A stretch of 64,000 bases of DNA from Roseibium porphyridii (GCF_026191725.2 NZ_CP120863.1:2646001-2710000), one strand, 5' to 3'. Positions 43,551-52,241 are shown, numbered from the stretch's first letter. Made by a program: numbers and translations. Notes: generated from the sequence alone by a model not told the origin.

Positions 43551-44024
43551 ATGACATCCGATCGTGAACACGGCAATTTGCCATTCTGGAAGACCAAGTC
43601 GCTTGAAGACATGAGCAAGAGCGAGTGGGAATCCCTTTGCGACGGTTGCGCGCGCTGCTGCCTCAATAAATTGGAAGACTGGGACACGGGTGAAATTGTC
43701 TGGACCCGGGTTGCCTGTACCCTGCTTGATGGCGATACATGCCGTTGCAAGGACTACGATAACCGCGCTGCGACTGTTCCCGACTGCATTCAGTTGACAC
43801 CGGCGGAAGTCAAAACGCTCACCTGGTTGCCACCAACTTGTGCCTATCGTCTGGTTTCAGAAGGGGAGGACCTTTACTGGTGGCATCCCTTAGTTTCAGG
43901 CAATGCGGAGACGGTGCATGAGGCAGGTGTGTCTTCTAGGGGCCGCACGGTTCCGGAAGACGGCATGGCACTGGAAGAGTATGAAAACCATGTGGTGACC
44001 TGGCCAGGTGATCTGCCGGCCTAA
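43551..44024 (+). CDS. YcgN family (UPF0260) cysteine-cluster protein
   Basis: This 157-residue cytosolic protein shows the YcgN pattern: [45 protein letters not shown] (seen as [11 protein letters not shown] and TRVAC), then CRCKDY and PDCIQLTP. The cysteines probably coordinate a metal or Fe-S cluster. No activity is known. The ATG at 43551 follows AGGA; a TTG at 43449 is in frame but gives an unrelated N-terminus. Confidence 0.88.
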   Translation: MTSDREHGNLPFWKTKSLEDMSKSEWESLCDGCARCCLNKLEDWDTGEIVWTRVACTLLDGDTCRCKDYDNRAATVPDCIQLTPAEVKTLTWLPPTCAYRLVSEGEDLYWWHPLVSGNAETVHEAGVSSRGRTVPEDGMALEEYENHVVTWPGDLPA

Positions 44025-44078
44025 CGCTCCTGAGCGTTTAATGGGTCTTAAAAGAAATCGGCATCAATTCCGACCCGA

Positions 44079-44693
44079 TCAACCTTCAAGCAGAAATGCT
44101 TCGACGTGACGGCGAAGCCTTCCTTCCAGGGAGTTTAGATCCGTAATCTGATGACTTTTCAACAAGATCGCACCATGGATCATGAAGGCGATCAGCCCAT
44201 CGGTCATTTCCTCTGGTGTTCTGTCGGTGCGCAGTTTGGGGGTCATGGAGGCTGTTTGCTGCCAGTGCTGCAGAAACACCGCGAGACCCGCATCAAGTCT
44301 GTCGAGAGTTTCAACGAATTCTGCAGCGCAATTGGGCTTGGTTACGCCAATATTGTCCAAAAACAATCGGAGAATAGTCGGACTGTCCGTGATGACGGTG
44401 ATCATTGCCATAATGCGCTGCATCAGCAAGCCGACCGGGTCCGATATCTCCTGCTTCGGGTCCTGTTCGTTTTCCTGTTCGGAGAGCGCTTTTAGGCGAT
44501 CCAAAAGTACATAGGACAACAGACCGTCCATGTCACCAAAGTGAGAAAAGACAGTCCCCTTTGCAACACCTGCCTCTTGTGCAACGGCTTCAGCTGTCAC
44601 CTGTTCCAGCCCATGTCTTTTGCTCAGTGTCCGGGCGGCATCCAGAACGCGGGCCTTTGTGGCAATGCTGCGTTGTTGTGGTTTGCGCGTCAT
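44079..44693 (-). CDS. TetR family transcriptional regulator
   Basis: The 204-residue repressor has an N-terminal helix-turn-helix (RVLDAARTLSKRHGLEQVTAEAVAQEAGVAKGTVFSHFG, seen as VAQEAGVAKGTVFSHFGD). A ligand-binding helical domain of about 150 residues follows. It is divergent from a flavodoxin-fold quinone-reductase-like gene, and two near-identical TTGACC-N2-GGTCAA palindromes lie between. It is therefore probably an autoregulated repressor of that gene, released by an electrophile or quinone. Confidence 0.92.
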   Translation of the reverse strand: MTRKPQQRSIATKARVLDAARTLSKRHGLEQVTAEAVAQEAGVAKGTVFSHFGDMDGLLSYVLLDRLKALSEQENEQDPKQEISDPVGLLMQRIMAMITVITDSPTILRLFLDNIGVTKPNCAAEFVETLDRLDAGLAVFLQHWQQTASMTPKLRTDRTPEEMTDGLIAFMIHGAILLKSHQITDLNSLEGRLRRHVEAFLLEG

Positions 44694-44707
44694 GAAACCT
44701 CAATAAA

Positions 44708-44772
44708 TTGACCGCGGTCAAAAAATATCTTGACCTGCAAGTTTAGCGATGTCAAAAGTTGACCACGGTCAA
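44708..44772. promoter_or_regulatory. Two TetR-type operators in the divergent promoter region
   Basis: TTGACCGCGGTCAA (44708-44721, perfect 14-bp palindrome) and TTGACCACGGTCAA (44759-44772, perfect six-base arms) are 51 bases apart. They flank a TTGACC element at 44730-44735. The repeat of one sharp palindrome beside a tetR gene is strong evidence for operators. Confidence 0.75.
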
Positions 44773-44811
44773 TTTTATGACGATTCACGTATCTCTCGAT
44801 TGGACTTGGTC

Positions 44812-45393
44812 ATGACACGAATTCTTGTATTGGACGGGCATCCCGAATTTGGGTCGTTCTGTGGTTCTCTTGCCAGCGCATATGCAGATGAAGCAGAGGC
44901 GAGGGGGCACGAGGTCAGGTTAAGGCACTTGTCCAAGATGGCCTTCGATCCTGATCTGGGCACGTCGAGTTTCGCCAAGACACCTCCGCTTGAGCCGGAT
45001 CTTGAGGCAATCTGGCAAGACATCGTCTGGTGTCAGCATATGGTGGTCGCACACCCATTGTGGTGGGGCGGTCATCCAGCGAAGCTGAAGGGTTTGTTCG
45101 ACCGGGTGTTGTTGCCAGGAAAGGCATTCCAGTATGTGAAAGGCAAGGCTTTGCCGGACAAACTGCTGGCCGGCCGTACTTCTCAAGTGCTGGTCACTTC
45201 GGACACACCAAACTGGTTCTACCGCCTGGTCTATGGTTCGGGATCCCGCAAACAGACGGAAAAACAAATTCTGGGTTTCTGTGGATTGAAGCCCAAGGGG
45301 TATCACATGTTTTCCCAGATCAAGGGATCGACCGATGAGGGCCGTGCGAAGATGATTGAACGCGCAGCAGGTCTAGGGCGCAAAGCTGCCTGA
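44812..45393 (+). CDS. Flavodoxin-fold NAD(P)H oxidoreductase (KefF/NQO-like)
   Basis: The 193-residue protein has the flavodoxin_2 fold: the FMN phosphate-binding segment VLDGHPEFGSFCGSLASAYADEA, then VVAHPLWWGGHPAKLKGLFDRVLLPG, the signature of the NQO1/KefF/MdaB group. Members reduce quinones or nitro-compounds with NAD(P)H in the cytosol. The ATG at 44812 begins at the MTRILVLDGHP strand; the frame is open upstream but contains the operator. It is controlled presumably by the divergent TetR protein. Confidence 0.9.
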   Translation: MTRILVLDGHPEFGSFCGSLASAYADEAEARGHEVRLRHLSKMAFDPDLGTSSFAKTPPLEPDLEAIWQDIVWCQHMVVAHPLWWGGHPAKLKGLFDRVLLPGKAFQYVKGKALPDKLLAGRTSQVLVTSDTPNWFYRLVYGSGSRKQTEKQILGFCGLKPKGYHMFSQIKGSTDEGRAKMIERAAGLGRKAA

Positions 45394-45423
45394 GACCATC
45401 CAAACCGATGCACTATCGAATTG

Positions 45424-46914
45424 CTATTGCGCAGATTTGGTTGATTTGAGTTCGGCCTCGGATTTGCGGCGTTGGTGCTCATTGAAGAAGACAACGTAGT
45501 ACTGGTAGATGTTACCGACATAGTCGACAGGTTGCCGGCCGATTTCAGAGGCAACGATCCACTCTACATTGCCGAACCACTTGTCCGGGTCGTAGCCCTG
45601 CATTTTAGCCTTCTCGCGCAATTTTGCGAAACGGCTTGGTCCGGCGTTGTAGGCCGCCAATGCGAAAAAGGTCTGACTTGCCGGGTCGGGTGCAAGCTTC
45701 GGAAAATAGGAATCTGCCAGATACCGCAGGTACTTGACGCCGGCATGCACGTTTTTTTCCGTATCGGAAGCGATGCCGCGGATGTTAATTGGGTTTCCTT
45801 CAGCGGTGGTTGGCTTGATCTGCATCAGGCCAACCGCACCCGCGCTGCTTCTAGCTGCCGGGTCGAATTTTGACTCCTGATAGCTCTGTGCAGCAATCAG
45901 CAACCAGTCGATCTCGTATTCCTTGCCATATTTCTGGAAGAAGGCGCGGAACCTGGCGAGCTTTTCATCATAATCCGCTTTGCGCATTTCCTTCAGGTAA
46001 GTCGCTTCCTGCAAATACCGTTTGAAAATGATGTTTCCCAGCAAAGTGCCTTTCTTGACGGTGGGAACAAAACCGTCGACTTCCTGCAGCAGGGCCGGGG
46101 CGTTCTTTCGAACAGCGATTGCGATCTCCCCATCCTTTCGGACTGCAGCCTCAGGGTGAAGCTTGAGCCCATCGAGCACATCGAGCCAAAGCTCGGCCTT
46201 GTGCCGGTCGACGATCACCATGGGAATGCCGCCGGCGGCGACCATCTCCATCAGATCCTCGTCTTCCAGGCGCTCGTCCGCATAAACGAGGTCCATCGTT
46301 TTTTTGCCCTCACGGGCAAGTCTTCGGTTCAGCGCGTCGAGGCTTTGGGAATAGGAAGCTGATTTGCGGACAAAGATTGTTTTCCCGGACAGGTCGTCGA
46401 CTGAAAGAATGTCAGGGACGCTGTCAGCTGTGACAGGCACTTCTTCCACGTCCTTGAGGAGTGGAGCTGAGAAGGTGACAAGCTTTTCCCTGTCTTCAGT
46501 TATCGTCAGATTGCCAAGTGCAATGTCACCACGGGCGTCAGACAGGTCCTTAAACAAATTTGTCCGTTGCGTGGGGATCAGAACGACTTCGAAGTCCTTG
46601 ACCTTGTCACCATGGGTCGTTGCCAGGTGTTTTTCGAACTCGATCATCAGATCGGCCGAACTGCCGCGTCTTACACCCTTGTCGATAAAGAAACCTGTTT
46701 TGGAGAACGGCACGAGTACACGCAGGTATCCGCGCTCGACAAGATCATCAAAGTCGCCTTCGAAAGGCTGCCGCAGGACGTCTTCCAGGTTTTCAGCGAG
46801 CTCTGTATCTGTGCTAAATCCCTGTTCTGAATAGAAAATAACGCTGGATACGGCGATGATTAAAACCAAGAACGCATGCCTATAGATGCGGACAAGTCTG
46901 CTGGAAAGTTTCAT
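45424..46914 (-). CDS. MltF-like membrane-bound lytic transglycosylase
   Basis: The 496-residue protein has an N-terminal anchor/signal (about residues 13-33). A family 3 solute-binding domain follows (about 60-320, with DLSDARGDIALGNLTITEDR and DDLSGKTIFVRKSASY). A C-terminal SLT domain (about 335-460) has the catalytic Glu in AAQSYQESKFDP and the SSAGAVGLMQIKPTTA and ALAAYNAGPSR motifs. It cleaves peptidoglycan glycan strands to 1,6-anhydro ends; the binding domain modulates activity in MltF. Monocistronic, convergent with the flavoprotein gene. Confidence 0.93.
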   Translation of the reverse strand: MKLSSRLVRIYRHAFLVLIIAVSSVIFYSEQGFSTDTELAENLEDVLRQPFEGDFDDLVERGYLRVLVPFSKTGFFIDKGVRRGSSADLMIEFEKHLATTHGDKVKDFEVVLIPTQRTNLFKDLSDARGDIALGNLTITEDREKLVTFSAPLLKDVEEVPVTADSVPDILSVDDLSGKTIFVRKSASYSQSLDALNRRLAREGKKTMDLVYADERLEDEDLMEMVAAGGIPMVIVDRHKAELWLDVLDGLKLHPEAAVRKDGEIAIAVRKNAPALLQEVDGFVPTVKKGTLLGNIIFKRYLQEATYLKEMRKADYDEKLARFRAFFQKYGKEYEIDWLLIAAQSYQESKFDPAARSSAGAVGLMQIKPTTAEGNPINIRGIASDTEKNVHAGVKYLRYLADSYFPKLAPDPASQTFFALAAYNAGPSRFAKLREKAKMQGYDPDKWFGNVEWIVASEIGRQPVDYVGNIYQYYVVFFNEHQRRKSEAELKSTKSAQ

Positions 46915-46999
46915 TTGAAGCCCCGGTTCCCCAAACTGAACCTTAAGTAAAGCCTCAAGTGTAGCTTTTGATCAAGAAGATCAGCTCAAGAACGGGGGG

Positions 47000-47518
47000 C
47001 TATCTCTTGAAGGTGAGATCAACCGTGCCGATCGTGATGCCCGCTTTCATCACCTTTGCGGTGTTGCGAACCGTGCGTTTGTCGATCTGGGTCAGCGTGT
47101 CGTCAAAGCGGAGCTTGATGGGGCCATTTTCTGTTTCAAGCTCGGCAATGTATGAAAACCGAAGAGACCCGTCTTCGCCGGTGACGACGTTGGTTGGGCT
47201 CAGCACATCGGCGCGTTGGCCAATATACCGATCCTCTGCGACTTTCTGGAAAAACCAGGTCTTGGTATCGCGCTCACCGTCTTCGTAGACGAAGTCTTCG
47301 CGAAGACGAAGCGTGAATGTTCTCGGGTTCCAGGTCCCGGTCAGATAGACCTTAAAGGGTCGATAGACCCCTGCTATCTTGCTTTCAAAGACACCCTCTC
47401 CAACCGTTTTACCCCGGAAGAATTCTTCTAGGATCAGCGGTTTGGCAAGGGCCGGAGCAGTGGCCGCGAACAGAGAAACAAGAAAAACGAGTGCCAGTTT
47501 TTTCCAGCTTTGGATCAT
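47000..47518 (-). CDS. DUF3833 family exported protein
   Basis: This 172-residue protein has a signal peptide (cleavage near ALA/KPLIL, residue 25). The DUF3833 features follow: EEFFRGKTVGEGVF, FKVYLTGTWNPRTFTLRLREDFVYEDGER (seen as TLRLREDFVYEDGE) and TWFFQKVAEDRYIG. The beta-rich, lipocalin-like family has no assigned function; relatives are often lipoproteins, but this one lacks a lipobox. Monocistronic. Confidence 0.85.
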   Translation of the reverse strand: MIQSWKKLALVFLVSLFAATAPALAKPLILEEFFRGKTVGEGVFESKIAGVYRPFKVYLTGTWNPRTFTLRLREDFVYEDGERDTKTWFFQKVAEDRYIGQRADVLSPTNVVTGEDGSLRFSYIAELETENGPIKLRFDDTLTQIDKRTVRNTAKVMKAGITIGTVDLTFKR

Positions 47519-47589
47519 GTGTCAGCGCCTTGTGCTTCTTTGAACTTGCACAAAGTCCTACGGACGCGAAGATGAACTGGATTTGTAGG

Positions 47590-48594
47590 CTAGCCACCAA
47601 AACGCTGTTGCCAGGTTGGGACCGGGTCGTCTGAAGCAGGGGTTGCGTTATAGATACCCCTCGCAATCGCGCGGGCCAGACAGGATGCTGCTGCCGCACC
47701 CAGTTGCACCATATCTTCCAGGCCGTTTTCCAAACGCTGCTGGCCTGTCGACATGGCAAATACCAGATCTCCGTCCAGGGGGGTGTGCGCTGGCCAGAGC
47801 GCGCGCGCCAGTCCGTCATGGGCCATGACTGCAAGCCGCTTGGCTTCGCCCTTGGTGAGGATCGCATCTGTTGCAACGGCCGCAATCGTCGTGTTGGCAC
47901 CGGCCTTCAGGGCATCAAGTTTCGTTCGAACAGCCGTGCTGTCGTTCGGAAGGGGATGAGCCATGCCTTTGCCGCCGAACTCGTGACCGACTTCAAATGG
48001 GGCTGCCCAGAAGTGGGGGCTGTCGCCAATGGTTGCGCGACCGAGTGCATTCACGGCAACGATCGCACCTATGGTGACGCCATTGTCCAGTTTTTGCGAC
48101 GCTGATCCGAGCCCGCCCTTGAGATTGGCTGTCGTGGCACCAGTGCCCGCACCGACGGAGCCGAGAACGAAATCATACGAAATGTCGTCAAGTGCAGATC
48201 GTCCGAGATCTCTGTATGGCGCCGCCTGGCCCCAGCTTTTGTCGCCGCCATTTAACAGGTCAAACAGGATCGCTGTTGGTACGATCGGGACACGAACCGG
48301 GCCGATTTCAAAGCCATATCCCAGTTCCGCGAGACGGCCCTGAACACCCGCGCCTGCGTCCAATCCGAACGCAGAGCCGCCAGCAAGAACGATCGCATCG
48401 ATCTTTTCAACGGTCTGTTCAGGTTCCAGCAATGCGATTTCCCGCGTTCCCGGAGCTCCACCATGTATCGCAACGGATGTTACGGCCGCTTCGTCCGGAA
48501 CCAGTACGGTTGCTCCGGATTTGAGCTCCTGGTCTGAAGCATTTCCAACTTTCAGTCCCGGAACATCGGTGATCAGATTGCGCATACCGGCCAT
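47590..48594 (-). CDS. P1 family peptidase (DmpA/L-aminopeptidase-like)
   Basis: The 334-residue cytosolic protein belongs to the self-processing DmpA/BapA clan of aminopeptidases. Typical features are NLITDVPGLKVGNASD at the start, LAGGSAFGLDAGAGV, and SVGAGTGATTANLKGGLGSAS, with the Gly-Ser/Thr-type region used by the N-terminal nucleophile. The ATG at 48594 is favoured; MRNLIT nine bases later is possible, and the frame open back to 48816 is not family-like. The flavin reductase gene lies 53 bases upstream on the same strand. Confidence 0.9.
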   Translation of the reverse strand: MAGMRNLITDVPGLKVGNASDQELKSGATVLVPDEAAVTSVAIHGGAPGTREIALLEPEQTVEKIDAIVLAGGSAFGLDAGAGVQGRLAELGYGFEIGPVRVPIVPTAILFDLLNGGDKSWGQAAPYRDLGRSALDDISYDFVLGSVGAGTGATTANLKGGLGSASQKLDNGVTIGAIVAVNALGRATIGDSPHFWAAPFEVGHEFGGKGMAHPLPNDSTAVRTKLDALKAGANTTIAAVATDAILTKGEAKRLAVMAHDGLARALWPAHTPLDGDLVFAMSTGQQRLENGLEDMVQLGAAAASCLARAIARGIYNATPASDDPVPTWQQRFGG

Positions 48595-48647
48595 TGGGCG
48601 ACTGTCCCCGTTGTATGGTGGGTTGAAAGAGTTTGATCCCAATGATT

Positions 48648-49154
48648 TCAGGTGTCTAGGCTTTTGTAGCCTCTGCGCACATACAGAAGAGATTTGCCTG
48701 GGTCGGTCATTCGCAGATCTGCGACGGTTCCAACGATAATCGAGTGTGTTCCCATTTCGGTTACCGAGAATACTTCGCAGTCGACGCTGAGACGCGCGCT
48801 GTCGAGGGCAGGGCACCCGGTGGCAAGATTGGTCCAGTCACCTCTGGCGAACCGATCCGGCATCTCCAGTTTGTCACGACCGGCAAAGACGTCTGAAATG
48901 TGCTCGTGATCGTCGCTTAGTGTGTTGAGGCAAAAACATCTGTTTTTCAAAACTGCGCCGTGGATGCGGGTCTGCCTGTTCAGGCAGATCAATATGCTTG
49001 GCGGTTCATCGCTGACTGAACAAGCTGCTGAAACGGTTGCTCCCATGCGACCGCCAGCGCCATCCGTGGTAACGACATGCACTGCAGCGGCGATACGGCT
49101 CATGGCTTCGCGAAAACTCTGCTTGTCCAGCGTGAGGTCGGCCTGGTCGCTCAT
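48648..49154 (-). CDS. Flavin reductase family protein
   Basis: The 168-residue protein has the split-barrel flavin reductase fold: FREAMSRIAAAVHVVTTDGAGGRMGATVSAACSVSDEPPSILICLN, seen as VHVVTTDG and GATVSAACSVSDEPP, followed by a GDWTNLATGCPAL region and CEVFSVTEMGTHSIIVG. It would supply reduced FMN/FAD to a monooxygenase; none is adjacent. The start is uncertain: 49154 (MSDQADLT) is used, while 49196 is an alternative, and the AAGGAG near 49180 is not well placed for either. Confidence 0.87.
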   Translation of the reverse strand: MSDQADLTLDKQSFREAMSRIAAAVHVVTTDGAGGRMGATVSAACSVSDEPPSILICLNRQTRIHGAVLKNRCFCLNTLSDDHEHISDVFAGRDKLEMPDRFARGDWTNLATGCPALDSARLSVDCEVFSVTEMGTHSIIVGTVADLRMTDPGKSLLYVRRGYKSLDT

Positions 49155-49401
49155 ATCGGAGGATGATGGTGTGATGGCGTGGCTCCTTGGGGCCATGGAT
49201 TGGGAATCGAAAGATATGACCCTGAAGGCAAAAGTCTATGCTTCTTCAAAACCTCTGCCTAGGGTGTGAAATGCAATTCCTTTGCGACAGGGAGCCAATT
49301 CGAACCGCTGCGGGAGTGGCAAACTCGGCACCTGCCAATTGAGCTCCCTGCAACATGGGGTTACGGATAGACAGATCAATACAGGACCGTTGGGACGATA
49401 C

Positions 49402-50511
49402 ATGACCTATCAGCAGCTTGTTGCAAGCCTTGGACTAGTTGCCTGCAGCCTAATTTCCAGCCCGGCTGTTGCGGACATGACTGTTGCAATTGCCGGCCCG
49501 ATGGACGGCCAGTTCAGGGCCTTTGGCGCGCAGATGCAGGCTGGGGCAGCGAAGGCCGTTGCTGATATCAATGCAGCGGGTGGTGTCAGGGGTGAACAGC
49601 TTGTGCTGGAAGTTGCCGATGACGGCTGCAACGACGAACAGGCCGTCGCCGTTGCCAATCAACTTATCGGCAAGGGCGCAGTTTTCGTCGCCGGTCATTT
49701 TTGTTTCGGCGCTTCAATTGCTGCAAGTGCAGTCTATGCCGATGCGGGGATTGTCCAGATCTCCCCGGCAACCACCTTGCCGCGGTTTACCGAGGCACGG
49801 CCTAGTTCCGGCATTTTCCGGCTCGCACCTCGCGATGACACGCAAGCCCTTGTTGCAGGCCAATTGCTGGCCTCAGAGTTTGCCTCCAGTCGTATTGCTA
49901 TTCTTCATGACAAGACGGCCTATGGCAAAGGCCTGACCGATGCGGTGAAAGCCGTGATGAATGATCGTGGCGTGTCGGAGAGTATTGCCTTGGGCTTCGA
50001 TGCTGGCGAGGACGACTATCGCAATCTCGTCACCCAACTCAGTTTGGAGAATGTCGATGTGGTCTATCTCGGTGGTTATCATCCGGAGGCCGGTCTGATC
50101 GGGCTCGAAATGGCCCGCCAGGGTCTAGATGCCCAGTTGATCGGTGGAGATGCCCTCATGACCGAAGAATTCTGGTCGGTCGCTGGTCCTTCAGGAGAAG
50201 GGACACTGCTTACCTATCCCGAGATTCCAAGGGAGATTGAGGCATCCAAAGATGTGGTCGCCGATCTGGAAGAAGCCGGTCTATCTGCCGATCGCTACGC
50301 CCTGACGACTTACGCAGCGCTTCAAGCCTGGGCACAGGCTATGGAACAGGCTGCCGACCCGACGTTTGAGGCAGTTGCAAGCTCTCTTGAAAACGGTGCG
50401 TTCGAGACCGTTCTTGGAACCGTTCGGTTTGACGAAAACGGTGATGCGAACGTGCCGGCCTATGTCTGGTATGAATGGCAAGACGGAGCTCCACAGCTCC
50501 GGTCAAGATAG
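49402..50511 (+). CDS. Branched-chain amino acid type ABC substrate-binding protein (LivJ-like)
   Basis: The 369-residue periplasmic protein has a signal peptide (cleavage near AVA/DMTVA, residue 24) and the Peripla_BP_6 pattern: VAIAGPMDGQFRAFGAQMQAGA, AVADINAAGGVRGEQLVLEVADDGC, ISPATTLPRFTE. It would bind amino acids or related solutes. No livHMGF genes are adjacent. The start at 49402 was chosen at the signal peptide. It is the last gene before the curli cluster but has its own orientation and no visible link to it. Confidence 0.9.
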   Translation: MTYQQLVASLGLVACSLISSPAVADMTVAIAGPMDGQFRAFGAQMQAGAAKAVADINAAGGVRGEQLVLEVADDGCNDEQAVAVANQLIGKGAVFVAGHFCFGASIAASAVYADAGIVQISPATTLPRFTEARPSSGIFRLAPRDDTQALVAGQLLASEFASSRIAILHDKTAYGKGLTDAVKAVMNDRGVSESIALGFDAGEDDYRNLVTQLSLENVDVVYLGGYHPEAGLIGLEMARQGLDAQLIGGDALMTEEFWSVAGPSGEGTLLTYPEIPREIEASKDVVADLEEAGLSADRYALTTYAALQAWAQAMEQAADPTFEAVASSLENGAFETVLGTVRFDENGDANVPAYVWYEWQDGAPQLRSR

Positions 50512-50827
50512 GTCGAAGTGCCGATATTCGAAAGCGCCAAAAGACCAGTTCGGCTGTTGGCTTTGATATGAGCGAGTTTTTTAGCGTTCAATTCCGTAAG
50601 CCGAGCGGGCTGACCAAACTCAATTTCCTGCACTTTCTTGCAGGTTTGCTGGGCTTTGCTCGCGGTGACTGATGACCTCTGCCGGGTCCACAATGAGGGC
50701 TGCCCGAATTTGAACACCACCATGAACCCAATCTGAACGCCACATTCAGGGCGAGTTCCGTGCCTGCAATCTACCTTCCAATTGTCTTCAACACGCGGCG
50801 AGGCCGCACCGACGAGAGGAAGTCCAG
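50512..50827. other. Intergenic region upstream of csgA
   Basis: This 316-base region has no gene. It contains three phased TGAAC direct repeats (listed separately) about 90-115 bases before csgA and presumably the curli promoter. No clear terminator for the binding-protein gene is seen, apart from an inverted repeat (CGGAGCT/AGCTCCG, about 50484-50502) inside the end of its coding region. Confidence 0.4.
50711..50738 (+). promoter_or_regulatory. Three phased TGAAC direct repeats upstream of csgA
   Basis: TGAAC occurs at 50711, 50723 and 50734, that is 12 and 11 bases apart, so all three face the same side of the helix. Tandem half-sites with about 11-base spacing are the binding mode of OmpR/PhoB-type response regulators. 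Role in curli control is inferred. Confidence 0.4.
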
Positions 50828-51262
50828 ATGTTTCGCAAAGTTGTTCTCAGCGCCACCGCAGCGGTTTTTCTTTCCACTGCAATCCTGCCTGCCAATGCGA
50901 ATGGCATCAATATCGAACAGTTTGGATTCGGTCATGTAGCTGGCGGCAACCAGAACGGTTTTAACAACCTGATCGGTATTTTTCAGGACGGCCATGCCAA
51001 CGAAACCATCAACAACCAATTCGGCAATCACAACACCACTGCAATCGGCCAGACAGGTGCCCACAACTTCGCCGACACCTGGCAGAACGGCTTTGGCAAC
51101 TCTGCCGGTGTCGGTCAGTTCGGTACCGACCACAATGCGGTGATGACCCAGGATGGGAACGGCAATATTGCGGCAGGTGTGCAGGTCGGCCATGGCTGTG
51201 ATGCCACTGTTAATCAGGCCGGTTCCGGCAATGTCGCTGCGTTCGTTCAGACCTGTCCGTAA
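50828..51262 (+). CDS. csgA: Curlin repeat protein, CsgA-like (curli subunit)
   Basis: The 144-residue secreted amyloid subunit has a signal peptide (cleavage near NAN/GINIE, residue 25). About ten Q-x-G half-repeats follow, giving five curlin repeats: QFG, QNG, QDG, QFG, QTG, QNG, QFG, QDG, QVG, QAG, with the usual Asn/Gln/Gly ladder residues. Two cysteines (124 and 143) near the C-terminus are unusual for a curlin and could form a loop or cross-link. GAGGAAG precedes the ATG. csgH and csgB follow in the same direction. Confidence 0.9.
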   Translation: MFRKVVLSATAAVFLSTAILPANANGINIEQFGFGHVAGGNQNGFNNLIGIFQDGHANETINNQFGNHNTTAIGQTGAHNFADTWQNGFGNSAGVGQFGTDHNAVMTQDGNGNIAAGVQVGHGCDATVNQAGSGNVAAFVQTCP

Positions 51263-51334
51263 GATCCGAACACTTCCCGAGACTTTTGGCTGGCCGGTTG
51301 ATCCGGCCGCTGAAAGAGCAAACAGGAGGACATC

Positions 51335-51727
51335 ATGAAATCCAACCTCAAAGCCTTGAGCCTTGCTGTTCTGATCGCTGGCATTGGCGGTATTCACTAC
51401 GCGACCGACGCGTCGCAAGCCTACGAAAACTCCAATCGCACCACTTGTGGAATCGACACCAAGACCGGTGGCAACTCCGTCATGTTGACCGGTATCGCGA
51501 CAGGACATCCTGGGGAAACCGGCCAGTATCGCTTGACCATAAATGGCGGTGGCTCTGGTGGCACGACCTCCACCAGCCAGGGTGGCGCCTTTGAGATCGG
51601 ACCGGACGGCCGGGCCGAGACAGGTCGCGTCATGCTTGGCAAGGACGGCGTCTATGACGCGCGTTTTCAATACCAGATTGGCAGCGAGACCTTTGATTGC
51701 AAGACCCGTATCGGGGACCGCATCTAA
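51335..51727 (+). CDS. csgH: CsgH-like curli assembly chaperone/inhibitor
   Basis: The 130-residue exported protein has an N-terminal signal (about residues 1-30) and a beta-sandwich-like mature part with two cysteines (TTCGID and FDCKTR) that probably pair. Size, position between two curlin genes and the TGQYRLTINGGGSGGTTSTS segment fit CsgH, the periplasmic alphaproteobacterial inhibitor of premature CsgA amyloid formation. AGGAGG lies upstream of the ATG. It sits between csgA and csgB with short gaps (72 and 27 bases). Confidence 0.8.
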   Translation: MKSNLKALSLAVLIAGIGGIHYATDASQAYENSNRTTCGIDTKTGGNSVMLTGIATGHPGETGQYRLTINGGGSGGTTSTSQGGAFEIGPDGRAETGRVMLGKDGVYDARFQYQIGSETFDCKTRIGDRI

Positions 51728-51754
51728 CACACTTCAAATTCAGGAAAGTTACCC

Positions 51755-52159
51755 ATGACCCGCAACATTGTTCGTACCATCGCCGCTGCTGCCTTGTTCA
51801 GCGGTATCGCAGCAAGCCCGGCTCTTGCCGGGGGAGGCTTCTCTTTCACACTCAATCCGCAAAACGGTGATCAGCAAACATTGATGCGCGCTGGTCTCGT
51901 CGCGGCAGCGATCGCCAACGATCTGAGCAAACAGGGCGGGATCAAGCAGAATGGTATCGGCAATGCTGCTGGTATTCTGCAAAATGGATTTGGCAATCAG
52001 GGCATAGTTTTCCAGGAAGGAAACGGCCACAACGGATCTCTCAAGCAGAATGGAAACAACAACGCCTACGGTTTGTTTCAGTTCGGTCGAAACACAAACG
52101 GCCATATTGTTCAAAATGGGCATGGTCAGACGGGAACGACCTTCCAGTTCGGATGGTAG
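51755..52159 (+). CDS. csgB: Curlin repeat protein, CsgB-like (minor subunit/nucleator)
   Basis: The 134-residue protein has a signal peptide (cleavage near ALA/GGGFS, residue 25), a non-repeat helical stretch (about 38-60) and then seven Q-x-G repeats from residue 65 to the end (QNG, QNG, QEG, QNG, QFG, QNG, QFG). Fewer repeats and a distinct N-terminal region than the first curlin suggest the nucleator role; the assignment of A versus B is tentative. A long hairpin follows. Confidence 0.82.
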   Translation: MTRNIVRTIAAAALFSGIAASPALAGGGFSFTLNPQNGDQQTLMRAGLVAAAIANDLSKQGGIKQNGIGNAAGILQNGFGNQGIVFQEGNGHNGSLKQNGNNNAYGLFQFGRNTNGHIVQNGHGQTGTTFQFGW

Positions 52160-52185
52160 CGCGCTACGCCCTGACCCGACAGATG

Positions 52186-52222
52186 AAGAGGCACGCAGCT
52201 TTGCCAGCTGACGTGCCTCTTT
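52186..52222. terminator. Hairpin between convergent csgB and yceI
   Basis: A 10-bp outer stem (AAGAGGCACG with CGTGCCTCTT) is extended by an inner CAGCT/AGCTG stem. Flanks have only short T runs on the plus strand (TTTC), but the symmetric stem between convergent genes fits a bidirectional terminator. Confidence 0.65.
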
Positions 52223-52241
52223 CATGCAACACGAGATTTTA

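Noticed and set aside
50771..51730. Long minus-strand ORF (319 codons) opposite csgA and csgH
   Set aside because: It is the antisense of curlin repeats: the repetitive plus-strand codons keep the opposite frame open. The plus-strand genes have signal peptides, ribosome sites and family motifs.
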